Assembly (NCBI RefSeq): GCF_030406325.1
Contig: NZ_JAUEQY010000030.1
Location: 62,001-126,000, forward strand
Length of the DNA: 64,000 nt
From: Actinomadura sp. DC4
Lineage (GTDB): Bacteria; Actinomycetota; Actinomycetes; Streptosporangiales; Streptosporangiaceae
Reading direction: 5' to 3'
Of this stretch, positions 1 to 8,583 are shown piece after piece. Numbering within the stretch: position 1 is the first letter of the stretch; each line of letters starts with the position of its first letter. The notes beneath the pieces were generated by a model. It had not been told where the DNA came from and ran no database searches. It saw only the letters and a program-made list of their open reading frames with translations. The translations under genes were made by a program, and so were the position numbers.

Positions 1-55
1 AGGGCACGCGGAAGAAATGCGGTACCGCGCTTCCTACCCGTAACGAGGCAATGCC

Positions 56-691
56 ATGGACAAGCGAAGCCTGAAGGCCGTCATCGGGCGTCGGATCCGG
101 TGCACGGACGAGGAGCCGTTCTCCCGGCGCGCGCTGTTGCGCCGGGCCGCTCGGGCGATGTCGGGCACGGCCGCGCGTACCCAGGCGCTCACCGCCCTCA
201 TTCTGCAGTTGCGTTTCGACCAGCCGACGAGAGTCGCGCTCGTCGTAGGGGTCGCGGCCGGTGTCATGGCGACGCTGACCGTCGTCCTCGGCGCCGCCGT
301 CGTCCTCCGGGCCGACGCGCGGACGCGGCGGTCAGAAGGTGTTCGTCCGCAGGGCCGCGGTGAGGCGGGGGTACACCTCGCGGACCTGGCCGTGCGTGTG
401 CCAGCGGGCGAGAGTGTGGGTCAGGCGCCGCAGGTCGACGCGGACCGTCGCCGAGTCGACCAGGTCGATCAGGTCCAGCAGGTCGCCGGACAGGGTGCAC
501 GCGTGGTCGACCTCGCCGGCCGACGCGTGGGCGAGCGCCCGGCGCACGCCGAACCGGACCCGGGACCGCAGCGCCGTCTCGGCGATGTGGGGGACCTCAC
601 GGTCGAGCAGTTCGGCGGCCTCCGCCGGGCGGCCGAGGTCGTGGAGGCACCACCCCGTGACCATCGCGTTGAGGTCCGAGACGGTCGTTGA
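56..691 (+). CDS. Uncertain small membrane protein; only the 5' part looks coding
   Basis: An open frame starts at the ATG at 56. Its first ~91 codons have typical actinomycete codon use and include one hydrophobic segment (about residues 59-83, rich in Val, Ala, Gly and Leu) after a basic, Arg-rich N-terminus, as in a single-span membrane protein. From about base 330 the frame runs antisense through the XRE gene for 360 bp and the codon pattern deteriorates. The real product may end near 330 (frameshift or altered stop), or the overlap may be genuine. I do not recognise the family. Confidence 0.3.
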   Translation: MDKRSLKAVIGRRIRCTDEEPFSRRALLRRAARAMSGTAARTQALTALILQLRFDQPTRVALVVGVAAGVMATLTVVLGAAVVLRADARTRRSEGVRPQGRGEAGVHLADLAVRVPAGESVGQAPQVDADRRRVDQVDQVQQVAGQGARVVDLAGRRVGERPAHAEPDPGPQRRLGDVGDLTVEQFGGLRRAAEVVEAPPRDHRVEVRDGR

Positions 692-1618
692 TCCGATGAT
701 CGGCTCGTCCGGGCCCGTCGCGGGCGGGGTGGCGAGGAGCTCGGCGGCGCGGTCGAGCGTACGGCGGCAGTTGTCGTAGTCGCCGTACAGCGCGTGGCCC
801 TGCGCCTCGCGCTGGGCCGCGAGACCCAGCACGCGCGCCGGGACCCTGGTCGTGCTCTGCGCCTCGTGGGCGAGTTCGATCACCCGTACGGCGTCGTCGC
901 GGTAGAGGGAGATCTCCGCCTCCCGTACGAGGGAGTAGACGGCCAGTACGGCGCTGCCGGTCGGCGCGGCGATGCGGACGGACTGGCGCGTCCACCAGGC
1001 GGCCGCGCGTTCGTCGCCGGCCTCCTGCGCCATCCAGCCGGCGAACTCCGCGTACCGGGCGGCGAGGAACAGCAGCCGCCCGCGCTCGGGCTCGCGGGCG
1101 GCCGCGGCGAGCCCCCGGAGCGTGTGGGTCTGCGCGATCACCGTGGGCAGCACCAGAGCCGGGCTCGCCCACCGGCCGAGCGCGCGCGCCTGGTCGAACT
1201 GGGCGCGGAAGACCGCCAGGGTCGAGGCGATCCGGTGTTCGCCGACCGCCGCGCTCAACCCGCCGCCCGCGTCGAGCCACAGCGGCGTCGCGCCCTCGGT
1301 CTCGTCCGCCGCCGGCAGGAACCGGGCGCCCCCGTCCGGGGCCAGCTTGATGGTCCATGTCTCGCTGCCGGAGACCTCGGCCACCGGCGGCTCGTCGGGC
1401 GCGGGGCGCTCGACCAGCGCCGCCAGCTCCCCGCCCGAGCCGAGCGCCGCGTCGCACCGCCGGGCCAGGTCGGGGCCCGGCGGCTTGGTCCCGTTCTCGA
1501 TCTTGCTCAGGTAACCCTTGGTGTAGTGGGTACGGGCGGCGAGCTGCGTCAGCGACAGGCCGGCGGTCGTGCGCCGCCGCCGTAGCTCGGGTCCGAACGA
1601 TGTCCCCTGCGCTGCCAT
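332..1618 (-). CDS. XRE-family transcriptional regulator with long C-terminal sensor-like region
   Basis: The 428-residue protein has an N-terminal helix-turn-helix at about residues 10-63, including the XRE-type run LTQLAARTHYTKGYLSKIENG. The remaining ~350 residues are alpha-helical and Ala/Arg/Leu-rich, resembling the TPR-like C-terminal domains of many actinomycete XRE regulators. ATG at 1618 is the natural start because the HTH begins about ten residues later. It lies 127 bp downstream of the Nudix gene on the same strand, so it could be co-transcribed with the RecQ-TIR-Nudix unit or read from its own promoter in that gap. A GAACC-N6-GGTTC dyad sits about 80 bp upstream of its start. Regulation of the neighbouring unit is inference only. 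Confidence 0.85.
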   Translation of the reverse strand: MAAQGTSFGPELRRRRTTAGLSLTQLAARTHYTKGYLSKIENGTKPPGPDLARRCDAALGSGGELAALVERPAPDEPPVAEVSGSETWTIKLAPDGGARFLPAADETEGATPLWLDAGGGLSAAVGEHRIASTLAVFRAQFDQARALGRWASPALVLPTVIAQTHTLRGLAAAAREPERGRLLFLAARYAEFAGWMAQEAGDERAAAWWTRQSVRIAAPTGSAVLAVYSLVREAEISLYRDDAVRVIELAHEAQSTTRVPARVLGLAAQREAQGHALYGDYDNCRRTLDRAAELLATPPATGPDEPIIGSTTVSDLNAMVTGWCLHDLGRPAEAAELLDREVPHIAETALRSRVRFGVRRALAHASAGEVDHACTLSGDLLDLIDLVDSATVRVDLRRLTHTLARWHTHGQVREVYPRLTAALRTNTF

Positions 1619-1697
1619 GGCGTGCCTCTGCGTCCCGGTCGCCCCTGCTTCGACGGTACGGCCGCCGACGGTGACGTGGTGAAACTCCGGGGCCAGA

Positions 1698-1713
1698 GAA
1701 CCGTCACCGGTTC
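1698..1713. promoter_or_regulatory. Possible XRE operator dyad
   Basis: GAACC and GGTTC face each other across 6 bp, upstream of the XRE gene and downstream of the Nudix stop codon. The position suits autoregulation, but 5-bp arms are weak evidence. Confidence 0.25.
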
Positions 1714-1745
1714 GAGGCTAGCGGGAACGCGGACGGCCGTCTGGG

Positions 1746-2831
1746 TCACAAGTCCGACAGCGCCTCGGCGAGCATGCCGAGGGTCGCCCAGTCGACGAGG
1801 TTCGCCTCGCGGATCTCCCGGTAGGTGGCGATCTCGACCCAGGTGCGCTCGGAGTCGCGTACGACGCCGTGCGGGCGGCCCGCTCCCGCGCGCAGCCGGT
1901 CGAGCTCGGCCGCGGTGATCTCGGCGGAGAACAGGTGCGCGTGGTGTGCGGACATCGTGGCCGCGAGCTGGCGGCTGCCGTGCACGCGGAAGCGGCTCAC
2001 CTCCACCGCCAGGCCGATCTCCTCCTCGACCTCCTCGGCGGCCTGCGCCACGGGGGAGGCGGGCTTGAGCGTGGAGCCGCCCGGCAGCTCGTGCACGTTG
2101 CCGTCCGGGGTCGAGGCGGGGCTGCGGAACTCCCGTACGAGGATGACCGTGGTCGCGTCCCGCGACGCGCCGCGCCGGTACAGCGCGACGACGGAGACGT
2201 CCGGCCGGGAGATGACGACCTCGTTGTCCTTGACGCGGTCCTCGGCGGCCACGTGCACGCGTACGTGCAGCGCCCAGAAGAAGACGGCGCCGGTCCCCGG
2301 TCTCGCCCGGAACGTCCACACGACCCGGGCGCCCAGGAGAGCGTTGCCGGCACCCCGCTGGGCGGTGTACCAGCGCCGGAAGCTCGACGTGCGCCACACG
2401 AGCAGCGGCACCTCGCGCTCGGCGCCCTCGCGGCGCGCCCCCTCGCCGATCTCGTCCAGTGCCGCCGCGATGGTGGCGGACAGGCTGGTCGCGACGGGAA
2501 CGGCGGCCCGCTCGGCGAGCTCACGCCCGCCCGGCATGCCCGGGGGGATGCCCAGGACCATCCGCTGGGAGTCGTGCCAGGCGGCCTCGGGTACGCAGGG
2601 CGCCCACACGATGACGAGGTCGGTGAGAGACGCCTCCCAGGCGGTGCGGGAGCCGGGCACGAACACCACGAGCCGCCCGGCGCTCCACCGCTCGGTGAGC
2701 AGCGCGATCGCGGGCGACGGCCACGGCGCCTCGGTGGGCTGCGCGGACGCGGCCCCCGCGAGGAAGACGGACGCGTCCCACGACCGCGGAGGATCTTCGT
2801 CCGCGCACACCACCACGATCTCGCCGGCCAC
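1746..2831 (-). CDS. Nucleoside 2-deoxyribosyltransferase-like / Nudix fusion protein
   Basis: The 361-residue protein has two parts. Residues 1-130 resemble the nucleoside 2-deoxyribosyltransferase-like Rossmannoid family (VFLAGA near 22-27, then a hydrophobic strand DLVIVWAP near 71-78). Residues ~215-345 form a Nudix domain. The Nudix box at 252-274 is degenerate: the first conserved Glu is Ala258 and the Arg of REUXEEXGU is Glu266, but Glu267, Glu270 and Glu271, which carry metal in the family, remain. The GTG start at 2829-2831 lies 9 bp after the TIR gene stop, so the two are probably co-translated. The family hydrolyses nucleoside diphosphates linked to another moiety. With a TIR protein next door, an ADP-ribose-like substrate is my inference. 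It could equally be a non-catalytic binder. Confidence 0.75.
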   Translation of the reverse strand: MAGEIVVVCADEDPPRSWDASVFLAGAASAQPTEAPWPSPAIALLTERWSAGRLVVFVPGSRTAWEASLTDLVIVWAPCVPEAAWHDSQRMVLGIPPGMPGGRELAERAAVPVATSLSATIAAALDEIGEGARREGAEREVPLLVWRTSSFRRWYTAQRGAGNALLGARVVWTFRARPGTGAVFFWALHVRVHVAAEDRVKDNEVVISRPDVSVVALYRRGASRDATTVILVREFRSPASTPDGNVHELPGGSTLKPASPVAQAAEEVEEEIGLAVEVSRFRVHGSRQLAATMSAHHAHLFSAEITAAELDRLRAGAGRPHGVVRDSERTWVEIATYREIREANLVDWATLGMLAEALSDL

Positions 2832-2840
2832 CCGACAAGG

Positions 2841-5800
2841 CTACGGGTACGGGTCGTCGGTAAGCCTCCGCCATGCCTGCCGTGCCTTCGCGCCGAGGCC
2901 CTCCAACGTCGTCCGTACGACCGCGCGCAGATCGTCGTCGTCCTGCGCCACGCGGCGGGCGGTCACCAGCGGGGAGACCGCGTCGTCCAGATCTTCGTCT
3001 CCGGTCACGGTGGCGAGCGTGCACAGGGCGTAGACGTAGGTCTCGTCGGCTCCGTCGTGGTCCTCGCGCAGCAGGGCGACGGCCTCGCGGGCCGCGGGCA
3101 GGGCGGACTCCCGGTCGCCGAGGTCGTTGCGGGTGTCGGCGAGGTTGTTCAGCGCCTCCGCCAGCTCCCGTCGCCGCCGCGGGCCGTCGTCCAGCCGTCG
3201 CCGGCGGATGGCCGTGGCCTCGGTGATCAGGTCGTTCGCCTCGTCGTCGCGGCCGAGCGAGCTGAGGCACACGGCGGAGTTCAGCAGGACGCACGCCAGT
3301 TCGTCCTCGTGCGCGTCGTCTTCGCGGGCGAGCTCGCGCAACAGCCCGGCGGCCCGGCCGAAGGGGCGCTCGGCGTCCTCGTGCCGGCCCTCCACGTCGT
3401 ACGCGCGGGCCAGCCCGTGCAGCGCCCACGCCTGGTCGGCGCGCCGCCCGGCCTCGCCGTGACGTGCGAGGGCGGCGAAGATCTCCGCGGCCTGCGCCTC
3501 GACCCGTGCCGCCTCGCCGTACTGGCCCAGGTCGTAACGGATGGCGGCGAGCAGGTGGAGCGCGGTGCCGAGCTTGTGCCGCAGCTCGTTACGGCCGGAG
3601 TCCACGAGCTGCTTGAGGATCGCCGCCGCCTCGGCGGCGAGGTCGAGGGCGCTTCCGGGGTCGCCGTCGGCGAAGTTGGCCATGCTCATCAGCAGCTCGG
3701 CGAGATCGGGCTCGAAGGTGCCGGGGTAGGGGTCGGACAGCTTGCGGTAGATGTCGATCGACTCGTCGTACGCGTCGCGCGCCCCGCCGGGGTCGCCGGT
3801 GTCGTCGAGGCAGTTGCCCAGGTTGGACAGGGCGGCGGCGAGCCCGGACAGCTCGGTGCCGGGCCGGGTCCTGGCACACTCGCGGAACAGCGCCACGGCC
3901 TCGTTGATCTGGGCGAGGGCGTCGTCGTGGCGGCCCAGCCGGCGCAGCACGGACGCGCTGGTGTTCAGGATGTTCGCCAGCCTCGGCACGTGCGTCTCGC
4001 CATAGCGGGCGACCAGGTCGCGCGCTCGCCGCACCGCCTCCTCGGAGACGACGGCGCTCTCCTCGTGCCGATCGAGCCTCGCGTACGTGGCGCTCAGGTT
4101 GCCGAGGACGCGGATCAGATCGCCGCGGAACCGGTCGCCGTCCTCCCCGTCGAGGTCGCGGTAGACCTCGGCGGCCTCGGTGACGAGGGCTAGCGCCTCG
4201 CCGGGCCGGCCGGCGTCGTCGAGGGTGGTCGCGAGGTTGTCCAGGCCCTCGGCGAGACGGTAGAGGCGGTCGACGCGGTCGTCCTCGGCCGCGTCCCGTA
4301 CCTCGTCGCGCTGGAGGCCGACCGCCTCCTCGACCGCGGCGATCGCCTCGGCGTGGCGCGCCACGTCCGAGAGATGGGTCCCGAGGGACGTCAACGACGT
4401 CGCGAGGACGTTCCGGATCTCCGGGGACCCGGTGAGGCTCCGCAACAGGGAGACCGCCGCTTCGGCGGGCTCGATGCCGTCCTCGTACATACCGAGCATT
4501 CCGTACGCGACGGCGAGCGTGTTCAGCGCGTTCGCCAGGTCGAAGGCGTAGTCCTGGTCTTCGGCGGCGAGCTCACGGAAGAGCGCGACCGCGCGTGAGG
4601 CGGTCGTGAGCGCCTCGTCATTCTGCCCGACGGCGCCGAGCCGCAGCGACAGGTCGTGGGTGAGCCAGGCGACGACCCCCTCGTCGGGCTCGTCCTGGGC
4701 GAGATGGCGGTCCAGGGCGGCGCGCGTCTGCACCACGGCGAAGGCCGCGAGGGCGAGGGTCTGGTCGGGGAGGTTCTCGACCACGGCCTCGTCCAGTGCG
4801 AGGTCGTCGCCGGTCTCGAGCAGCTCGGAAAGGACGCCGGTCAGCGTGAGATCCTCGGCCCGCGTCGCCACGGCGATCGCGAACGGTACGCGCCCCATCA
4901 GGTCGGTGGTCAGGAGCGCGCTCATCGTCTCCCGCACGCCGGTGTGGCGCGGCGCGGCCCGGCCCAGGACGGTCAGCGCGTGGGTGAGCTGGGCATCGCC
5001 GATCACGCTGGCGAGAGCGGTGCCGAACTCCGGCCGCTCGCGCAGCGTCGCCGCCACGAGGTCTTCGCCGAGCCGGTCCGGGCGGAGCGGGTTGAGCGCG
5101 GCCGGGCCGGGATAGAGGTCCGCCAGCCAGCGCCGGTAGCGGTCGACGACGTCCCGGCCGCACCCGTCGAAGGTGGGCAGGGCGGCCAGGAGGGCGTGGG
5201 CGGCGGTCGCGTCGGCGGCGCCGAAGAGGGTGGCTGCCGAAACCACCTGGTCGAGGCGGTCCGGGTGCGGGTCGGCGAGAGCGTACGGCGCGGCGCTGCC
5301 GGACCAGTGACGACGTTCGTGCTCCAGCACCCGGGCGACCGGATCCTCACGTGCCGCCACGGGATCGCCGGCCGCCTGGTCGAGACGGTCTTGGGCGACC
5401 GGATTTTCGCGGGGCGGTGTGGGGCCGGCGGTCGTCTGGTCGAGCAGGGTGGCCAGGGCCGCGGCGTGGACGTCGAGGGCGCGTTCGTAGCGGGTGGCGG
5501 CCAGGCCGGGCGGCCGTTCCGGGGCAGGGAGGCCGCCCGGCAGCCGGGCGGCGAACGCCTCCAGCGCGCGGTCGAACTCCGCGTCGTGGTCGCGTGCGGT
5601 GGGCAGCAGGGGAGCGAGCGGGACGGCGGGGACCTCGGTGAACATCAGCGCGACCCGGTCGTCGCGTACCCCGCGCAGCAGCCGCTGCCACAGCCCCGGC
5701 GAGCGGGCGAGCATGAGGACGCGCACCGGGCCCTTGTCGGCGGGGCGGGCGGCGAGCGCCGCCGCCAGCGCCGCGAGCTGCGCCGTGCGGCCCTCCGCGT

Positions 5801-6587
5801 AGTCGACGACCAGCAGCAACGGTGTCCGGAACTCCCGGATCAGGTGGAGCACCGGCGTCGCCTCGGCGACGAAACCCGCGGTCCACCCGTCGGCGGCGCG
5901 GATGAGCTCGTCCGCGAGCCGCGTCTTGCCCTGCCCGCCCGGCCCGGTCAGCAGCCGTACGCCGACCGGTTCGGGGGAGTCGAGCCACCGCGTCAGGTCC
6001 GCCATCTCCTGGTCGCGTCCCTCGAACGGGACGATCCCGTATTCGGGGCGGAGCAGCATGCTGGGCAGCGGATCGTCCGGCAGGTCCGGCACGGTCTCGA
6101 ACAGGTCGGGCAGCACCAGCTCGGGCACCAGGCCGGCGACACGGTCGGCGAGCCGGGCGATGTCCTCGCCGAGGGTGCGGTGGCTCACCTGCGCCGCCTG
6201 GCGGTGGGCGAGCGGGGCGACGTCGCCGGGCAGCTCGTCCGCCGACGGTGGCGGGGCGCCGTCGAGCAGGACCGGCACGACCGGGATGCCGCGTTCGAGG
6301 GCCCGGCGGATCTCCCGGCGCACCCAGTCACGCCGATCGTCGACGAGACGCCGTCTCCGGAAACGGCCGCCGGTGCGGGCGAACCACCCGTCCCCGATGA
6401 GCACCAGCAGCACGCGCGCCGACTCCAGGTGCTCCCGGATGGCCGCCGGGTAGACCTCGCCCGGTGACATCGACACGCAGTCACGGAAGACGCGGTCCGC
6501 GCCGAACCGCGCGCTCAGCAACTCGTACGCCGCGGCGGCGCCGTGCGCGGCGTCGGCGGTGCGGTAGTTGACGAAGACGTCGGCCAC
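2841..6587 (-). CDS. TIR domain / P-loop (STAND-like) NTPase / TPR-repeat protein
   Basis: The 1248-residue protein has a plant-NLR-like layout. Residues 1-~150 are a TIR domain starting FVNYRTAD. It contains DWVRREIRRAL at 87-97, closely resembling the SARM1 segment that holds the catalytic NADase Glu, here Glu92. A P-loop NTPase follows: Walker A GPGGQGKT at 215-222 and a Walker B-like LLLVVDYAE at 257-265. From ~640 to the end there are about thirteen 40-44-residue TPR units of the kinesin-light-chain type (for example LNTLAVAYGMLGMYEDGIEP). In known TIR-STAND proteins the repeats sense a trigger, the NTPase oligomerises and TIR destroys NAD+. That role here is inferred from architecture. 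GTG start, 9 bp after recQ and 9 bp before the Nudix fusion. Confidence 0.85.
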   Translation of the reverse strand: MADVFVNYRTADAAHGAAAAYELLSARFGADRVFRDCVSMSPGEVYPAAIREHLESARVLLVLIGDGWFARTGGRFRRRRLVDDRRDWVRREIRRALERGIPVVPVLLDGAPPPSADELPGDVAPLAHRQAAQVSHRTLGEDIARLADRVAGLVPELVLPDLFETVPDLPDDPLPSMLLRPEYGIVPFEGRDQEMADLTRWLDSPEPVGVRLLTGPGGQGKTRLADELIRAADGWTAGFVAEATPVLHLIREFRTPLLLVVDYAEGRTAQLAALAAALAARPADKGPVRVLMLARSPGLWQRLLRGVRDDRVALMFTEVPAVPLAPLLPTARDHDAEFDRALEAFAARLPGGLPAPERPPGLAATRYERALDVHAAALATLLDQTTAGPTPPRENPVAQDRLDQAAGDPVAAREDPVARVLEHERRHWSGSAAPYALADPHPDRLDQVVSAATLFGAADATAAHALLAALPTFDGCGRDVVDRYRRWLADLYPGPAALNPLRPDRLGEDLVAATLRERPEFGTALASVIGDAQLTHALTVLGRAAPRHTGVRETMSALLTTDLMGRVPFAIAVATRAEDLTLTGVLSELLETGDDLALDEAVVENLPDQTLALAAFAVVQTRAALDRHLAQDEPDEGVVAWLTHDLSLRLGAVGQNDEALTTASRAVALFRELAAEDQDYAFDLANALNTLAVAYGMLGMYEDGIEPAEAAVSLLRSLTGSPEIRNVLATSLTSLGTHLSDVARHAEAIAAVEEAVGLQRDEVRDAAEDDRVDRLYRLAEGLDNLATTLDDAGRPGEALALVTEAAEVYRDLDGEDGDRFRGDLIRVLGNLSATYARLDRHEESAVVSEEAVRRARDLVARYGETHVPRLANILNTSASVLRRLGRHDDALAQINEAVALFRECARTRPGTELSGLAAALSNLGNCLDDTGDPGGARDAYDESIDIYRKLSDPYPGTFEPDLAELLMSMANFADGDPGSALDLAAEAAAILKQLVDSGRNELRHKLGTALHLLAAIRYDLGQYGEAARVEAQAAEIFAALARHGEAGRRADQAWALHGLARAYDVEGRHEDAERPFGRAAGLLRELAREDDAHEDELACVLLNSAVCLSSLGRDDEANDLITEATAIRRRRLDDGPRRRRELAEALNNLADTRNDLGDRESALPAAREAVALLREDHDGADETYVYALCTLATVTGDEDLDDAVSPLVTARRVAQDDDDLRAVVRTTLEGLGAKARQAWRRLTDDPYP

Positions 6588-6596
6588 GGAACCGGC

Positions 6597-8435
6597 CTAT
6601 CCGGTGAGGGTGTCCAGGATCTGCTGCCCGTACTTGGCCAGCTTGTTCTCGCCGACGCCGCTGATGGAGCCGAGCTCCCCCAACGTCGCCGGGAGCACGG
6701 TGGCGATCTCGCGCAGGGTCTTGTCGTGGAAGACGACGTACGGCGGGACGCCCTGCTCCTTCGCGGTGGCCGAGCGCCAGCCCCGGAGCTTTTCGAAGGT
6801 GGCCGCCGCCTCCTCCGAGAGCTCGGCGACGGCGGCCGCCGCCGCGGCCTTGGCGGGCTTGGTCTTCGGGGCGCGGCGCTCGGGCTCGCGCCGCATCGGG
6901 ACCTCGCGTTCGCGGCGCAGGACGGCGGCGCTCTCCTCCGTCAGGGCCAGCGTGCCGTGCTCGGGCTGGACCGCGAGCAGGCCCCGGGCGAGCAGCTGGC
7001 GCACGACGCCGCGCCACTCGCCGGCGCTGAGGTCCTCGCCCACGCCGAACACGCTCAGGGCGTCGTGGTCGAACTGGATGACCTTCGGGGTCTTCTTGCC
7101 GGTCAGGATGTCGATGACGTGGCCCGCGCCGAAGCGCTGGCGGCGCTCGCGGTCGAGCCGGTAGACCGCCGACAGGACCTTCTGGGCGGCGACCGTGCCG
7201 TCCCAGGACTCCGGCGGCGTCAGGCACGTGTCGCAGTTGCCGCACGGCTTGCCCTCCTGGCCGAAGTAGGCGAGGAGCTGCACGCGACGGCACTCGACCG
7301 TCTCGCACAGGGCGAGCATGGAGTCGAGGTGGCGGCCCTGGAGGCGGCGGTGGGCGTCGTCGCCCTCGGAGGTGTCGATCAGCTTGCGGAGCTGGACGAC
7401 GTCTTGCAGCCCGTACGCCAGCCACGCCGTCGACGGCAGGCCGTCACGGCCGGCGCGGCCGGTCTCCTGGTAGTAGCCCTCGACGGACTTGGGCAGGTCG
7501 AGGTGGGCGACGAAGCGGACGTCCGGCTTGTCGATGCCCATGCCGAACGCGATGGTGGCGACGATGACGACGCCCTCCTCGCGCAGGAACCGCGACTGGT
7601 TGGCCGCGCGCACGCCCGCGTCGAGACCCGCGTGGTAGGGGAGCGCGGTGATGCCGTTGTCCACGAGGAAGGCGGCGATCTTCTCCACCGAGGAGCGGGA
7701 CAGGCAGTAGACGATGCCCGCGTCGCCCGGGTGCTCGGTGCGCAGCAGGTCGAGGAGCTGGCGCTTCGGCTCGTTCTTCGGCGCGATGCGGTATTGGATG
7801 TTGGGCCGGTCGAAGCTCGCCACGAAGTGGCGGGCGTCGTCGAGCCGCAGCCGGGTCGCGATCTCGGCGTGCGTGGCCGGGGTGGCGGTCGCGGTGAGCG
7901 CGATCCGCGGCACGTCGGGCCAGCGCTCGTGCAGCGCGGACAGCGCGAGGTAGTCGGGCCGGAAGTCGTGGCCCCACTGGGAGACGCAGTGCGCCTCGTC
8001 GATCGCGAACAGCGAGACGTCCGCCGCGTCGAGCAGCCGCTGCGCCGACTCCAGCCGCAGCCGCTCCGGCGCGAGGTAGAGCAGGTCCATCTCACCGGCG
8101 CGGAACTCCGCCTCGACCACGCGCTGGGTGTCGAAGTCGAGCGTGGAGTTGAGGAACCCCGCGCGTACGCCGAGGGCCCGCAGCGCGTCGACCTGGTCCT
8201 GCATCAACGCGATGAGCGGGGAGATCACGACTCCCGTGCCCTTCCGTACGAGCGCGGGGATCTGGTAGCACAGTGACTTGCCGCCGCCCGTCGGCATGAG
8301 TACGAGCGCGTCGCCGCCGTCCACGACGTGCTCGATGATCTCCTGCTGCCCCTCGCGGAAGTCGTCGTAGCCGAACACGCGCCGCAACACCTGCGACGCG
8401 TCGTTGTGCGCGGGAGCGAAATCGGGGGCGGTCAT
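6597..8435 (-). CDS. recQ: ATP-dependent DNA helicase RecQ
   Basis: This is a complete 612-residue RecQ, a 3'-5' DNA helicase that unwinds branched and duplex DNA during repair. It shows Walker A MPTGGGKS (47-54), the DEAH box (146-149) followed by the RecQ aromatic loop [11 protein letters not shown], motif [11 protein letters not shown], motif [12 protein letters not shown], a zinc site ending PCGNCDTC, a winged-helix RQC region and a C-terminal HRDC domain ([11 protein letters not shown] to the end). It starts at ATG 8435 and its stop is 9 bp from the TIR-NTPase start, making it the first gene of the three-gene unit. RecQ is also a common housekeeping protein, so a defence role rests only on the tight linkage. 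Confidence 0.95.
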   Translation of the reverse strand: MTAPDFAPAHNDASQVLRRVFGYDDFREGQQEIIEHVVDGGDALVLMPTGGGKSLCYQIPALVRKGTGVVISPLIALMQDQVDALRALGVRAGFLNSTLDFDTQRVVEAEFRAGEMDLLYLAPERLRLESAQRLLDAADVSLFAIDEAHCVSQWGHDFRPDYLALSALHERWPDVPRIALTATATPATHAEIATRLRLDDARHFVASFDRPNIQYRIAPKNEPKRQLLDLLRTEHPGDAGIVYCLSRSSVEKIAAFLVDNGITALPYHAGLDAGVRAANQSRFLREEGVVIVATIAFGMGIDKPDVRFVAHLDLPKSVEGYYQETGRAGRDGLPSTAWLAYGLQDVVQLRKLIDTSEGDDAHRRLQGRHLDSMLALCETVECRRVQLLAYFGQEGKPCGNCDTCLTPPESWDGTVAAQKVLSAVYRLDRERRQRFGAGHVIDILTGKKTPKVIQFDHDALSVFGVGEDLSAGEWRGVVRQLLARGLLAVQPEHGTLALTEESAAVLRREREVPMRREPERRAPKTKPAKAAAAAAVAELSEEAAATFEKLRGWRSATAKEQGVPPYVVFHDKTLREIATVLPATLGELGSISGVGENKLAKYGQQILDTLTG

Positions 8436-8583
8436 CTGGCCACTCTACGAGGAGCGCGGGTCGCCTGTGGGGCAGGCGCGTGCAGTTGTGGATAAGCCAA
8501 GGGGGAGCCGGGGCGGAACGCCTCCCGGCCGCCGATAACGTATTCCGGACTGTCCGACCTCGGCGCCATGGAGGAGAATGCGG

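Noticed and set aside
1869-4193. 774-codon plus-strand open frame
   Set aside because: It is antisense to the TIR-NTPase-TPR and Nudix genes. Its Arg/Gly/Val-rich, low-complexity translation is the shadow expected in high-GC DNA.
4656-6467. 603-codon plus-strand open frame
   Set aside because: Antisense shadow of the TIR-NTPase gene, no recognisable domain.
6543-8276. 577-codon plus-strand open frame
   Set aside because: Antisense shadow of recQ.
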